From positions 496,001 through 560,000 of the forward strand of contig NW_002476418.1 in NCBI RefSeq assembly GCF_000189635.1: 64,000 nucleotides of DNA. Reading direction: 5' to 3'. Numbering within the stretch: the first letter of the stretch is position 1; each line of letters opens with the position of its first letter. Below the pieces are notes generated by a model that made no database searches, had not been told where the DNA came from, and saw only the letters and a list, made by a program, of their open reading frames with translations. The translations under genes were made by a program, and so were the position numbers. Positions 11,329 through 23,211 of the stretch are shown here, in pieces. Origin of the DNA: Tetrahymena thermophila SB210. Taxonomy: Eukaryota > Ciliophora > Oligohymenophorea > Hymenostomatida > Tetrahymenidae.

Positions 11329-13297
11329 ATGGACTTATCTGTTTAACCCTGGGCAACAAATAAGAAAGATTAATTTCCTGAATTTAATGGATTTGGCTCT
11401 GATGACTCTGTTGATTACTCTGAATAAAATAAATAGCCATTAAAAAACTACAATTTATTAAATAAAGACATTGATGAAGATAGTAAAGATGACTATGATG
11501 ATGAAGATCTAAAATCTTTAGGTAAAATAATTAATGAAAAATTTTATTAAAATATCAGAATATTTAATAAAATAGGGCAGAATACTGAATAAAGTGTTTC
11601 TTAAGCATCATCAAGTTCGTCTTAAAATTAGAGAAAGAAAAAGAAAATAGTTATAAAAGTTAATACTTCAAAAAGCAGATCTGAATTAAAGTTATTGAGA
11701 ATTTTAATTGATAAGAATGGATGGAAGGAAACATTTGGATATGAAGGTAAAATATTATGGTCTGGACTATCAATGAATGGAGAATAACTAGCTTATGATG
11801 AAATATGCGTTAACAGATATCCTTAAATGGAGGAACTGGCTCACAAAAAGACAACTGGATATTTTTTGAATTTATTTAGAGAATACTTTCCAGAGCACTT
11901 TGATTTCTTTCCTAAGACTTTTCTCATACCTGAATAAATGGATGAGTTAAAATAAGAGTACAAGAAAAACTCTAAAAAATTATGTATAGCGAAACCAAGT
12001 TCTGGTTGCTAAGGTGATGGCATTAAATTAATTGAAGGAATAAAAGATTTACCTATCTCTTCATATACACCTCATGCCAATTAATTAGTTGTTTAAGAAT
12101 ATATTAATAATCCCATGCTAATTTAAGGCAAAAAGTTTGATCTAAGGTTGTATGTACTTATCAGTTCTCTTGATCCTCTTATTGTTTATTTACATGATGA
12201 AGGTCTCGCTAGGTTCTGTACTGAGCCCTATGAGAAACCATCAAAAACAAATATAAATAACTCGTATATGCACTTAACAAATTACTCATTGAATAAAAAT
12301 AATCCAAATTTCAAGGTATCAATTCATCAATCAATTTTTTGAATTTGATAAATAAACATTAGAAATATAACTTTTAATGCATTTTATCAATCTTCAGTCT
12401 GATTTAATTTATTTATTTATTGTTAAAAAAAGCTACCAACTGAAGAAGATTTATATTAAGATAATGATGCCTCTAAAAGAACTATGTAGGTGACCTGGGA
12501 ACAAATAGTGAAAGCTGGCTATGATAAAGAAGAGATCTTAGGAAATATTGAAGATTTGATATGTAAATTCTTAGCTAGTATGCACCCATACTTGCTTTAT
12601 AATTATTAATGTGTCTTTAATAAGAAGTAAGCTAAAAGATTTCATGTGTTAGGATTTGATATACTTCTTGATGATAAAGGAAAACCATGGTTTTTAGAAG
12701 TAAAATGTTAAATATTTTTAACTAAATAATTACAAATTTATATTATAATTAATTTAGGTAAACGCTAATCCCAGTTTTAATATTGAGCATGAAGTATATC
12801 AGCCTGATGGTAAAAAGAAAGTAGAGTAAAGTCCTTTGGACAAGTATGTAAAGTGCAGAGTGGTTGAAGATGCCATTTTTATTGTTAACAAAAAGATAGA
12901 AAAATAATTAGAAATAGGAAGAGATAATCACTTCAGGGGTTTCAAATAAATAATAAGTGGAGATTTTGAAGAGTATAAAATTATGGATATGTTCTCTGAT
13001 ATTCTTAAAATATATGGCAAATTAAGCGGATTTAAATTTAATTCTGCTCTTACCTCCTCTAAATTTTCAAAATTAGCTGCATACTAAGGAATGTAAAATG
13101 ATAAAGTTATCAAAAACGATTATGATTTAATATTCAAAAAAGTTTTATAAAATTCTTAAGAATAAGCTATGAGCTTTTACGATTTCATAAGATCAATTGA
13201 AATTCTAGCTTAGAGATTAAACCCATAGAATTTTGATCCAAAAAATAAATTACCTTCTGTATCATAATTAGTTAATAATTTAATTAGATAATTATGA
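11329..13297 (+). CDS. Tubulin tyrosine ligase-like (TTLL) family enzyme
   Basis: Exons 11329-12315, 12433-12699 and 12758-13297 encode 597 residues. The TTL domain, an ATP-grasp fold that adds amino acids to tubulin or other proteins, spans roughly residues 120-440. Visible family motifs are [21 protein letters not shown] (ATP-binding, near 220), VVQEYINNP (near 255), [11 protein letters not shown] (near 270), [13 protein letters not shown] (near 315), [11 protein letters not shown], and LEVNANPSF (near 418). The GCQG-GI form resembles TTLL4/5/6/7/11/13-type glutamylases more than glycylases, so polyglutamylation of ciliary tubulin is the likeliest role; that is inference. The N-terminus is acidic and Ser-rich. 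The C-terminal 150 residues are helical and may bind tubulin. Both introns are short and phase 0. The second acceptor is fixed by the conserved EVNANP, which spans the junction. Confidence 0.93.
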
Positions 13298-14449
13298 AAA
13301 ATATTTCATAGGCAAATAATTAAACAACCAAATAAACAAACAAACAAATAAATAAATAATTAATAAAATAAATAATTAAAATTAAAATTATATAAAATAA
13401 ATTTTTATTAAAAAAAAATCCATAACTAATTATTTAAATGAAAATATAATTTTTGAAAAATATTTAACAAAAAGTGTTTATGCAAATATAAATCTTTTTA
13501 TAATCAGTATTTTTTATTTTCTTAAATACTAAATTAGTCATAACTAAAATACTCAGCAAATAAAACATTTCCAGGAATTAAATTCTTTTGAACGCTGAGA
13601 TACAAGAACTTAATTCATGAATTAGATATAAAATAGATTAAAAAAAATAATAAAAATTTATCAAATTTAGGCATTTAAGCCATTTTTTATATTTATTTTA
13701 AATAAAATTTATAATTATATTTATTTACCGAATAACTTTTTTAGTTCTTTTTCTCATTATTGATTTATACTTTTTATAAAAATATATTTTTTTTAAAAGC
13801 AATCAAACATTTGAAAAATTATTTTTTTATCTTAAAATTTTATTTTCAAAGAAAGTGTTTTTTAATAAAAGTATAAAAAAATTCAGATTGAAAAATGCTT
13901 TACAATTCAACTAAAGTTTGCAAAAAATAAAAATTAAATACATATTTTATTTTTTTATATAGAATACATAAAAGCGTTATCAATATATTTATTTAATTTT
14001 ATCAAAAAATCAAGAAAATTATAAATAATAATAAGATTAATACAAACTTTAAGTTAGTTTTATGTGCAACACATCCTTTTTTATCTGAATTAGCTACATA
14101 ACCTTAATTTACACAATCGCTACATTTTATTATTTTAATTAATAAAAGTAAAAGAACTTTGGATTTTTTATGGTTTAATTATGAGTTTATTTATGATAAT
14201 TTGTATCATTAAAAAATTATTTAAGTAACTCATAAAATTAATAATTTAATACTTTTAGATTAAATTATCATCTGTTTCTACAGAATTTAAATCCATTTAG
14301 AAAGAAACAAAAACATTTATAAAATAACTTTTTCAAATACCATTTTCTTGTTAATTATGAAGTTTAACAAAAAATATTGCATACAATCAAACATACAATT
14401 ACTTTTATTGATATATTATTTGAGTACTTTTCTAATCTATATTAACCCC
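13298..14449. other. Intergenic between convergent genes
   Basis: The TTLL gene ends at the left and the Cys-rich surface protein gene ends at the right, so this should hold two 3' UTRs. It starts with an (AAAC/AAAT)n tract at about 13320-13370. No gene or structured RNA seen. Confidence 0.55.
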
Positions 14450-15676
14450 TCATAAAGTTAGTATAACATATAATCCAAATAAGATGGATATAAACTGTAA
14501 ATGGATTTTATGTGATTATAATTAAATAATACCTCCACAACCATTAAAATCTGAATTTACACTACTGCTTTAGCAATCGTTGCACCATTAGCTTGTATAT
14601 TAACCTTACTTAGGATTAATAGAGCAGTTGCTTATAATACAACCACTTTTGTTTGAATTTGGATATGCACCAACCTATGAGCAAACTTAACACCAGCTTG
14701 CAGTATAAGATCCTGAGGCTATAGCGCTGCTACAATTTAAAAGTACACAATTAGATTTATCAGAATCAGCATATGGAGTAAAAGGTTAGCAGTCACTGCA
14801 CCATTAGTTTGTAAATTTTCCTTAGCTTGGCATAGATTAACAGTTACTAACAACACAAGAATTTGAGTCTGAACTAGCATATTATCCACTTGAAGAGCAG
14901 GCTGAGCACCAGTTGCTTGTTACTTTACCAAAGCCAGGATAAGCTTAGCAATTTTAATCAATACAAGCTGTATTGAGTTAATTAGCAAACGGTGTTGATA
15001 GCTGACAATCGCTACACCATTAATTTGAAAATGATCCAGAACTAGGTGCTTTAGAGCAATTGCTAACAACACAAGAGTTTTTATCAGTACTTACATTTTT
15101 TTTGGTAGAATTACAATCACTGCACCACTAATTAGAAAATGCTCCTGCGCCTGGCGTTAATGAACAGTTGCTAACCACACAAGAGTCGTTATTAGGACTT
15201 GCATATTAAACAGATGAAGAACAACTAGAGCACCATTCATTTGTGTATTAACCTGATGTTGGGGTAGTTGAACAGTTTTAGGCATTGCAGCCTGTATTAT
15301 CTTTATTTGCATAGGGAGTTGATGCATCAGAACAATCTGTGCACCACTAATTTGAGTAACTACCTGAGATTGGAGTTGAACTACAATCTGACCATATGCA
15401 TTTAGTTCCCGTTTTGTTAGGGAAAGGATTATAAGGAATACACGAAGTGCACCAGTCTAAGGTATATATATTAGGAACTATTGTGCAATCCTAGACTTAA
15501 CATGTGTTATAATCTCCAGATATATACTTTCCACTATAACCTGGACTTTGTGGCTAGCAATTTACACAATTTCCAGCAGAATTTTAGCATGTCATCCAAG
15601 AACCAGAAAAAACACCTTAGATGGTAGTAATCATCATCATCAACAATAAAATCACTGAGAGAATTTCTTTTTTCAT
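14450..15676 (-). CDS. Cys-rich repeat surface protein, probably GPI-anchored (i-antigen-like)
   Basis: One exon, 408 residues, ATG 15676-15674 to TGA 14452-14450. It opens with a signal peptide (MKKEILSVILLLMMMITT). It then carries about nine imperfect repeats of 35-50 residues built on the pattern NC-(S/T/A)-x-P-x-x-G-x-(Y/F)-x-(N/S)-x-WC-x-x-C, with many Ser, Thr, Asn and Gln. The C-terminal 20 residues are hydrophobic (FISILFGLYVILTL), preceded by a small-residue site (FNGCGG). That end suggests replacement by a GPI anchor. This layout matches the immobilisation antigens that coat ciliates such as Tetrahymena, whose genes are expressed alternatively with temperature or other cues. I infer surface-coat function from architecture only, not from identity to a particular Ser gene. 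Confidence 0.88.
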
Positions 15677-17695
15677 TTTCCTTGATATTAAAATTTTGAA
15701 ATTTATTTGATTGGCAATATATTTATTATATACTATTGTTTAGGTTTTTAGCTGGTACACTTTTGATATTACTTACAAATAAATTAAGATATTTGATTTA
15801 AATATTTATTTACTCATTTTGCTTTCAAAAAGAAATTTTAAACAAACTATTTGCTGATTATTATCAAAATCAATTTTTAATTAACTTTTCATAAAGTAAC
15901 TCAAACATTCTATATTTGATCAGGTTTCTTATTATTTAAATTAAATTAAAAAGAAACTGTTTATAAATATGATTTAATATATATACTCCATAGTTTTCAT
16001 TTATTTTATTTGATCCCCATTAATAAAAAATTTAAGTTTTTAACCTGTCATTTGGTAAATAAAAGCTTATTCTATCAATTTTCTTAACAAAATTAAACAG
16101 TATTTAATTTACCACAATTTTTTTATTGTTTTTTATATTAATTAAATTTACTGCCTATTATCTATCAGAATTCTCTCGAATTATTTTCTCTGACAATCAC
16201 AATTAAGTAACCTTATTAAATCAATTGATAATTTCAGATTATTTGTTTCTCAAATCTATTTTCTTTTAGCTATTTCTCTCTCTCTCTAATAATCTCAAAA
16301 TGATTAATTTGTAAATTATAACTAAAATTCTTGAAAGTTAATCATAATTGTTTACTTGATTAAATTTATGAGATAATGCTAATCCAATATTTCCTAAAAC
16401 AAAATTTAACAAATTATTTCATTTTAGAATTTTATGTATTTTAAATAAAAAAAACATATTTAAAAATAAAATCTACTTTTTTTATTTATTTTGTCAAAAC
16501 AAAAGTAGCTTTTCTCATTAAAAATAAGTATAGGTAGGATCAAATAACTTAAAAAATAGATATTTCCTCTTTACATTTTCTTTTTCATAACAAAATTAGT
16601 AGGGTTATCCCAGAATATTTATAAATTTTAATCCTTCTTATCTAAACAGTTATTTGTCTTCTCTCTTACTCACTATCATAATCACTACAACTATCTTCTG
16701 GATTATAGTTGTCTTATTTGATGTTGATTAATGCTTTACTTATCTCCTCTTTTAAAAACTAACAAACAAATTCTATTTTTTATATATTTATTTTCTATGT
16801 TTTTCAAATAATACCAAATAAATGGCATAAAATTCAAACTTCGTTCTTATTATTAATTCAATTTACTAATAGTAAAAAACATATTTAAATAATTAGCTTT
16901 TAAAACAAAAAGTAAAATATAATTTTGATCAATTTAGTTTCGGTTCGACTCAGTTAGGTTTAAAAAATGGTTTGGTTTGAGAGGTGTGAAACTCTATTAA
17001 TTAATACAAAAAAAATTGTTAATTAAATAAAGATAAAATTTTTTTAAAGTGTTATTTTCAATGTTATTTTTCTAATTTACTGCTTTTTAAGTTTCATTAC
17101 ATTATGAAGAAGAATAGCATAATTATTCAATTTATATTGGATTATCTAATATTTTTTTTTACTTCTGAAATTATTATTAAATTATGAATTAACCAAGCTT
17201 AGATTCTTAAGAAAAATTACTTGAAATTAAAATATATTAATAATTATGAAAAATATTTCATTTTATTTTTAAAAATTATTTCTATTTAATTTGGCTTGAG
17301 AGAAGAAAAAGTTTTATCATTTTAATTTAAATTAAAAACATTTGCTTTGCTGAAATTAAATTAAGCTAAAAAAAATTATAAAAAATGGTGGCCTTAAATA
17401 AATTTCAGAAATTGTGAATAAATAAAATTTACTTTATTTGTTAATATATTATTTAAATATCAATAAATTAATGAAGATTAATTAAATAATTACTTATTTT
17501 AACTTTTTAATAAACATGATTTACTCATTATATGTATTAAATGTAAAAAGCTAATAAATTTCAAAGGATATTTATTTATTATTTGATTATAGTTCTACCA
17601 ATAATTAGTAACAAAAATCAATAATTTGTCTAATTAATTAAATCAAACAAGTTTTATAAAAATAATAATAAGATCTAAAAATTGAACTGATAAAA
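15677..17695. other. Intergenic between divergent genes, one unresolved open patch
   Basis: A+T rich, with a CT microsatellite near 16275-16287. On the minus strand between about 16480 and 16760, frames stay open under the ciliate code and one reads NPEDSCSDYDSEQERR, unlike the surrounding sequence. At this base composition open frames of such length are expected by chance. A possible small exon, not called as a gene. Confidence 0.4.
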
Positions 17696-19903
17696 ATGAG
17701 AAACTGTATGTTCGATTTGTTTTCATCTCATTTTTTTTTTAAAGTTAATGGAAAATCTATAAAGCAAGGAACATCTTTAGGTTCATTTGTCTCTTTTGTC
17801 ATTATTACATTGGGAATTAGTTATTTATGCTACCTCTTGAATTAGTACTTCAATAATTAAATAGATCCAAATTATAGAGCATAAAATTTTACTAATAACT
17901 AGTCAATTGATTTAGATTTATCAGATGACTTAATATCCTTCAGATTCGAATACGATTATAACTTAAGCGTTGATGTTTTGTAGGCTTAGACAAATAAAAC
18001 TTATGTAGTTTACATGGCTTATTTTATTTAACTTCAATAATCTGGTTATTAGATGATCCCAATTAATATAGTAAAATGTAAAAATCCTAAATTACTAGGA
18101 TATAACTGCATAGATTATTCTACAATTTCTAACTCAACTTTGCTGTAAGATAGCATTGAAAACATTCAGACGCAGATTTAAATATTTGTTTATGGATGTC
18201 TAGATTAAGATTTTCAGAAAACAACAATTCCTAATAATTGTGCTCAGTAATCAGAAATTAATGATGTAATTAATGGAATTAATGCTTTCTTCAAGCTATA
18301 AATAAAGACTTCTTAGTATAATGTCAAGTCAAAGCAATTTCAAACAGCCTACAGGAGTTCACAAATTTTTACTCTAACCAGCTAGTATATACAAAGTACT
18401 TTGAAAATTTAAAAGTAAATAACTACTGTGAAAGAAGGATTCTTTTTTTAATCTGAATTAACTTAAGAATCTCCTTAATAATATGATTTAGAAGTATAAA
18501 CACTAGATAGATAATCAGCTATTTAGTTGATGAATCTATAGTGCTACTGTTAATCAGGTGTAATTGTAGATTAATTATACCAGCAAGTTCAAATTTAATA
18601 TCCAACAATCCCATCTATTCTAGCACTAGCAAATAGTGTTTTTTCAATTCTAATGCTACTAGGATTCATAGGTAGAAGATTTTCTCTTAAATTAATAGAT
18701 AAAAAATTTTTTATGATTTTATTTCAAAACATATTCCAATAATCCTATATTTAAGTTCTTAGCTTAAATAACTTGCTAGAGAAAAAAATGGAAAAAAACT
18801 AGTAAAATAATTTATAAAATGAGCAAATTTAAAGAAAAACAGATGAATCAGAAGAAATTAATATTTAGAAAGAGAACGAAAGTGCCATTGATAAGTCTAA
18901 CAGCTTATCTCCCCCGCTTTATTTTAAACCAATGAAATTATTGAACATGCGAAATTCTGTGAATAATAAAGATGAACACAATTCATCTGGAAAAATAGAC
19001 TTTTAGCCTTCCCAAAAACATATTTCTGAATTAAATATTCCTAATATTTTAACTTTTTAAGATTAAAAAGAATCATTAGAAGAAACTTGTAATTAATCAA
19101 AAGAATTCCTTTAAACTAAAAATAAATTTTAAGAGAAATTATTTTAAAACGAAAGATCATTTTACTCATAAAATGAGTAGAAAATTAACAGGATTAAAGT
19201 AACGAGCATTTCACTTTTCGAATAGAGATAAAAGAGTAATAGCAAGTATTTGAAAACAAAGAAGTTAATTTATGAGAAAAAGTAATTTTAAGAAGATTTC
19301 AGCAAATACAACCAAATAATCAAATCTCTTCAAAGCAGAAAGGCTTAGATTGAACTCTAAAAAATTTTAAACAAATCTAGGTATATTTTTTACATATAAC
19401 TAATTAGCTAAATAAATATATAAATAATTTATAAAAAGAATTCTTTCAAGAAACAGCAAGGAAACTAAATCAAAAAACTTGAATGACATTCAAAAATAAA
19501 ATATTTAGAATTTACTAGATAGAGAACTTGATATTTATTAGTTTTATGAAGATATTTTGTTTCTCAAAAAGGCTGTAATGATTTTGCTGAGCTAAGATTA
19601 GTTGGCTGCTTTGAAACTAGTAGGATGCTCTTCCTAATTTCTTGAACTTAATTTAAAAGAGCTAGAAGAGAGCTAACTTTAGTTGTGTAATTATAAAATA
19701 AAAATAATTCTTAAAGCTTATTTGATTATTTAAAATTAGAAAAAAACTTGAGCCATTTTGAAGAATAATTTGCAATTTAGTTATCAAATGAATTAAAAAT
19801 AGAAAACATTAAAAAATTCTTACAAAAATGCTAAAACAAAAACAACTTATCAGACATAGATCTTAGAATAATTTCTTCAATTTCTAGCAGTTTAAATCTT
19901 TGA
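17696..19903 (+). CDS. Two-pass membrane protein, tandem paralogue A
   Basis: Exons 17696-19380, 19439-19686 and 19740-19903 give 698 residues. An N-terminal segment FDLFSSHFFFKVNGKSIKQG precedes a first membrane span at about residues 28-52. An outside domain of about 250 residues follows, with scattered cysteines (KCKNP, YNCIDYS, YGCLDQ, NNCAQQ, CYCQSG). A second span lies near 307-330 (SILMLLGFIGRRF). A long charged, Ser/Lys/Gln-rich cytoplasmic tail ends in a helical conserved block (DRELDIYQFYEDILFLKKA, LVGCSSQFLEL). I recognise it as one of the large ciliate-specific families of uncharacterised two-span proteins; no function is known to me. The neighbour at 20819 is a close paralogue and supports both the start codon and all splice sites. 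Confidence 0.9.
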
Positions 19904-20818
19904 AAAAATTATATTATTACTTTTTAATAAATATTTTAATTATCCTTAAATAATTCCTTTATAATTATAATCAATTTACTTACTAAATATAGCTAGCTAG
20001 TCCGTCCTGAATTTAAAATATCATTTTTATGTTTTTAAATTAATTTTGTTTATTCTAAATCAAACTGTATTATTTTATTTTTCTAAAAGTTTAATTATTT
20101 TTGTCAAATTTCAATTGAATGTAAAAAATTATTATTTACGAAAATTATAAAAACCTTAAAAAAATTAAAAAAACAAGAGAATGAGGTAAAGAAAATGAAA
20201 TAAAAAAAATAATAATTTAAAATGTAAAATTAATAAATTAAATTAAGATTTTTAATAAAAGTAAAATTTATTTTAATTTTAATTACATATTTTTAAAAAA
20301 TTTTAATTAAAAATAAATAACATTTTCAGTAATAAAATTTCTTTTTTATTGGCTCTTTATAGCCTTCTAAGTCATTTTATGTTAAAGAATACTGATCAGT
20401 TACTACTTTAAAAAAAAAAACAAATATTATAATGAAAATTAAATAATTAAAGCATATTTTCATTATCGTTCTTTCTGATATATTATTTGATGATAAATAA
20501 TTTATGATTAAATATTAAATATATAAAAGATTTAAAATAATAATAAAATATATAACACAGACGATATATTGTTAGATCTAATTATCACCTCAAAAAATAC
20601 AAAAAAATTTCTATTCTTACTTTATTTAACTTTACATTTGCACATAGTAATCAATAAAAATTATAATCTATTAATATAAAAATAAATTGGTACTATCTTG
20701 AATCAATAGCAAGTACTATACTTCTACTATTGATAAATAATAATTAGAAAAAAGCAGCTAAGTATTAATTAAACTAATTATTAAGTAATTAATAATAATA
20801 AATACATAATAATCGCAA
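19904..20818. other. Spacer between tandem paralogues
   Basis: About 0.9 kb of A+T-rich DNA holding the 3' end of paralogue A and the 5' region of paralogue B. No coding remnant or mobile element recognised. Confidence 0.55.
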
Positions 20819-23010
20819 ATGAACCAATACAAATTTGATTTATTTTCATCTCATTTCTTTTTTAAAGTTAATGGCAAATCTATAAAATAAGGAACATCTA
20901 TTGGATCCTGTCTATCCTTCCTAACTTTCTCCTTTTTTCTGATCTATTTATTGTATCTCTTGATTCAGTATTTCACTAATTAAATAGATCCAACTTATAG
21001 AGCACAAAATTTCACTAACAATGATTCTGTGCATTTAGAGTTAGAAAATGATTTAATATCATTTAGATACGAATCTGACTATAATTTAAGTATTGATGTC
21101 TTGTAAGCTTAGACAAACAAAACTTACATTGTATACAAAGCTTATTTTTTATACACTAACTAAACTAATTACGAAATGATTCCAATTAATATTATCAAAT
21201 GCAATAATCCTAGCTTGGAGGGATTTTACTGCTTGGATTATTCTATGCTTTCTAACTCTACTTTAGTTTAAAATAACATTGAAAAAATTCAGTCGCAAAT
21301 TTAAATATTTGTTTATGGGTGCCTTGATATAGATTTCCAAAAAACAACTATCCCAGATAATTGTGCAAGTTAATAAGAGATAGATAATCTATTTAATGCT
21401 ATTAATTCTGCACTTAAAGTATAAATAAAAACTACTTAGTATAATGTCAAGTTAAAATAATTTTAAACAGCCTTCAGATATTCTCAACTTTTTACTTTAT
21501 CCAATTAATACTTATAAGGAACACTAAAAGTTTAATAACAAAAAACTACTGTCAAATAAGGTCTATTTTTTTAATCTGAAACAAACAAAGCATCTCCTCT
21601 CCAGTATGATTATGAAGTATAAACACTAGATAGAAGTTCAGCGATTTAGTTGATGAATCTATCCTGCTATTGTTAATCTAGTATTGTTATAGATTAATTA
21701 TACTAACAGGTTTATATCCAATATCCAACAATCCCTGCAATTCTTGCAATAGCAAATAGTATGCTTTCAATTATGTTGCTACTAGGATTTATTGGTAGAC
21801 GTTTTTCCCTAAAAATAATTGATTAAAAATTTTTCATGATACTGTTCTAAAATTTATTTCAATAATCCTATCTTTAAATTCTCACCTAAAATAAATTAAT
21901 TGAAAAGTATCAGGACTAAATTTAATAACCCAATAAATAATAATAAAGTCAACCTATGCTAGACAAAACTAGTGAATCAGAGGAAAGAAGTGGCTAGTTT
22001 GAAAATGAGAGCGTCATAGATAAGTCAAATAGTCTATCTCCTTGTATATATTTTAAACCAATGAAAATGTTGAATGTGCAGAATTAAATAAGGAACAAAG
22101 ATGAAACCTTTCAATCTATTTTAATGGAAAATTAGGCTTAGCAAAAAGATGAAAGAATTTTATCTTTTTAAAGTTAAAAAGAACCAGCTGCAGTTGAGAG
22201 CTGCAATTAATCTAAAGAGATTCATAAAAAGGAAAATAAATTTTAAGAGAAATAATTTAAAAACAAAAGTTGTTTTTAAAAGTAAGTGTTAGAAAAAAAT
22301 AATAATATCAAAAATAATAATTAGGATATACATGTGTAAAAAAAGTAAAATCCTTGCAAGAACTAATAAAATAAAACTTTGATTTAAAATAAAAATTAAT
22401 AATAAGATAATAACAAATATAATTTGATAATAAAATCTCTTTAATGTAATAAAATTGAGTAACAACTCAAAAAAATTCTAAATTAATCTAGGTATTTTTT
22501 CTTTTAAAAAATGAAATTTATTATTAAATATTTTTATAAATAAGCTGCTGTTCAAAAAACAAAGTAGAAGATAAATAAAAAAAATTGAATGATTTACAGA
22601 AATAAAATATTTAGGATTTGTTAGATAAAGAACTAGACATTTATCATTTCTACTAAGATATTTTATTTCTCAAAAAAGCAGTAATGATTCTCTTCAGCTA
22701 AGACTAGCTAGCAGCTTTACAATTAGTAGGATGTTCTTCTTAATTTCTTGAGTAAGATTTCAAGAAGCTTAAAAAAGGTTAACTTAAAACATGTAAATAA
22801 ATTAAAAATAAATTTCTTAAATTAATAAAATTTTTTTTAATTTTAGAAAAAAGTTTGAGTCATTATGAAGAGTAATTTGCAATTTAGTTATCTGATGAAT
22901 TAAAATTACAAAATACAATAAAATTTATAAGGAAGTGTTAAGACAATAAAAATTTAACAAATATAGATTTGAGAATTCTTTAATCAATTTAAAACAGTAT
23001 AGATTCATGA
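20819..23010 (+). CDS. Two-pass membrane protein, tandem paralogue B
   Basis: Exons 20819-22491, 22545-22792 and 22847-23010 give 694 residues. It aligns end to end with the upstream gene: same N-terminal FDLFSSHFFFKVNGKSIKQG, same two membrane spans, same Cys pattern outside, same C-terminal DKELDIY block and LSHYEEQFAIQLSDELK. Exons 2 and 3 have exactly the lengths of their counterparts (248 and 164 nt), and intron phases match (2, then 1). Intron sequences and the cytoplasmic tail have diverged, the tail being slightly shorter and poorer in recognisable motifs. This is a local duplication, old enough to have lost intron similarity. Function unknown. Confidence 0.9.
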
Positions 23011-23211
23011 ATAATATGTTAATTAATTAGTATCTTAATTTAAGTGTTAATTAATAAAATTATTTATTTACTTTGTTTTATAATAAGAAGTTAAAAAAAA
23101 ATTTGTTAGTTATTTTATCTAAGCCATACTTTTTTTTATTGCAAATTCAAATTAATTTTTTATTAATTACTTTCAAGATAAAAATCAAATACTGTAAGCT
23201 CTTATTAATTA
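23011..23211. other. Spacer before transposon relic
   Basis: Short A+T-rich stretch between paralogue B and the candidate left end of the transposon relic. Nothing recognised. Confidence 0.4.

Noticed and set aside
16930-16990. tRNA-like GGTTCGACTC motif
   Set aside because: No acceptor, D or anticodon stems can be paired around it on either strand.
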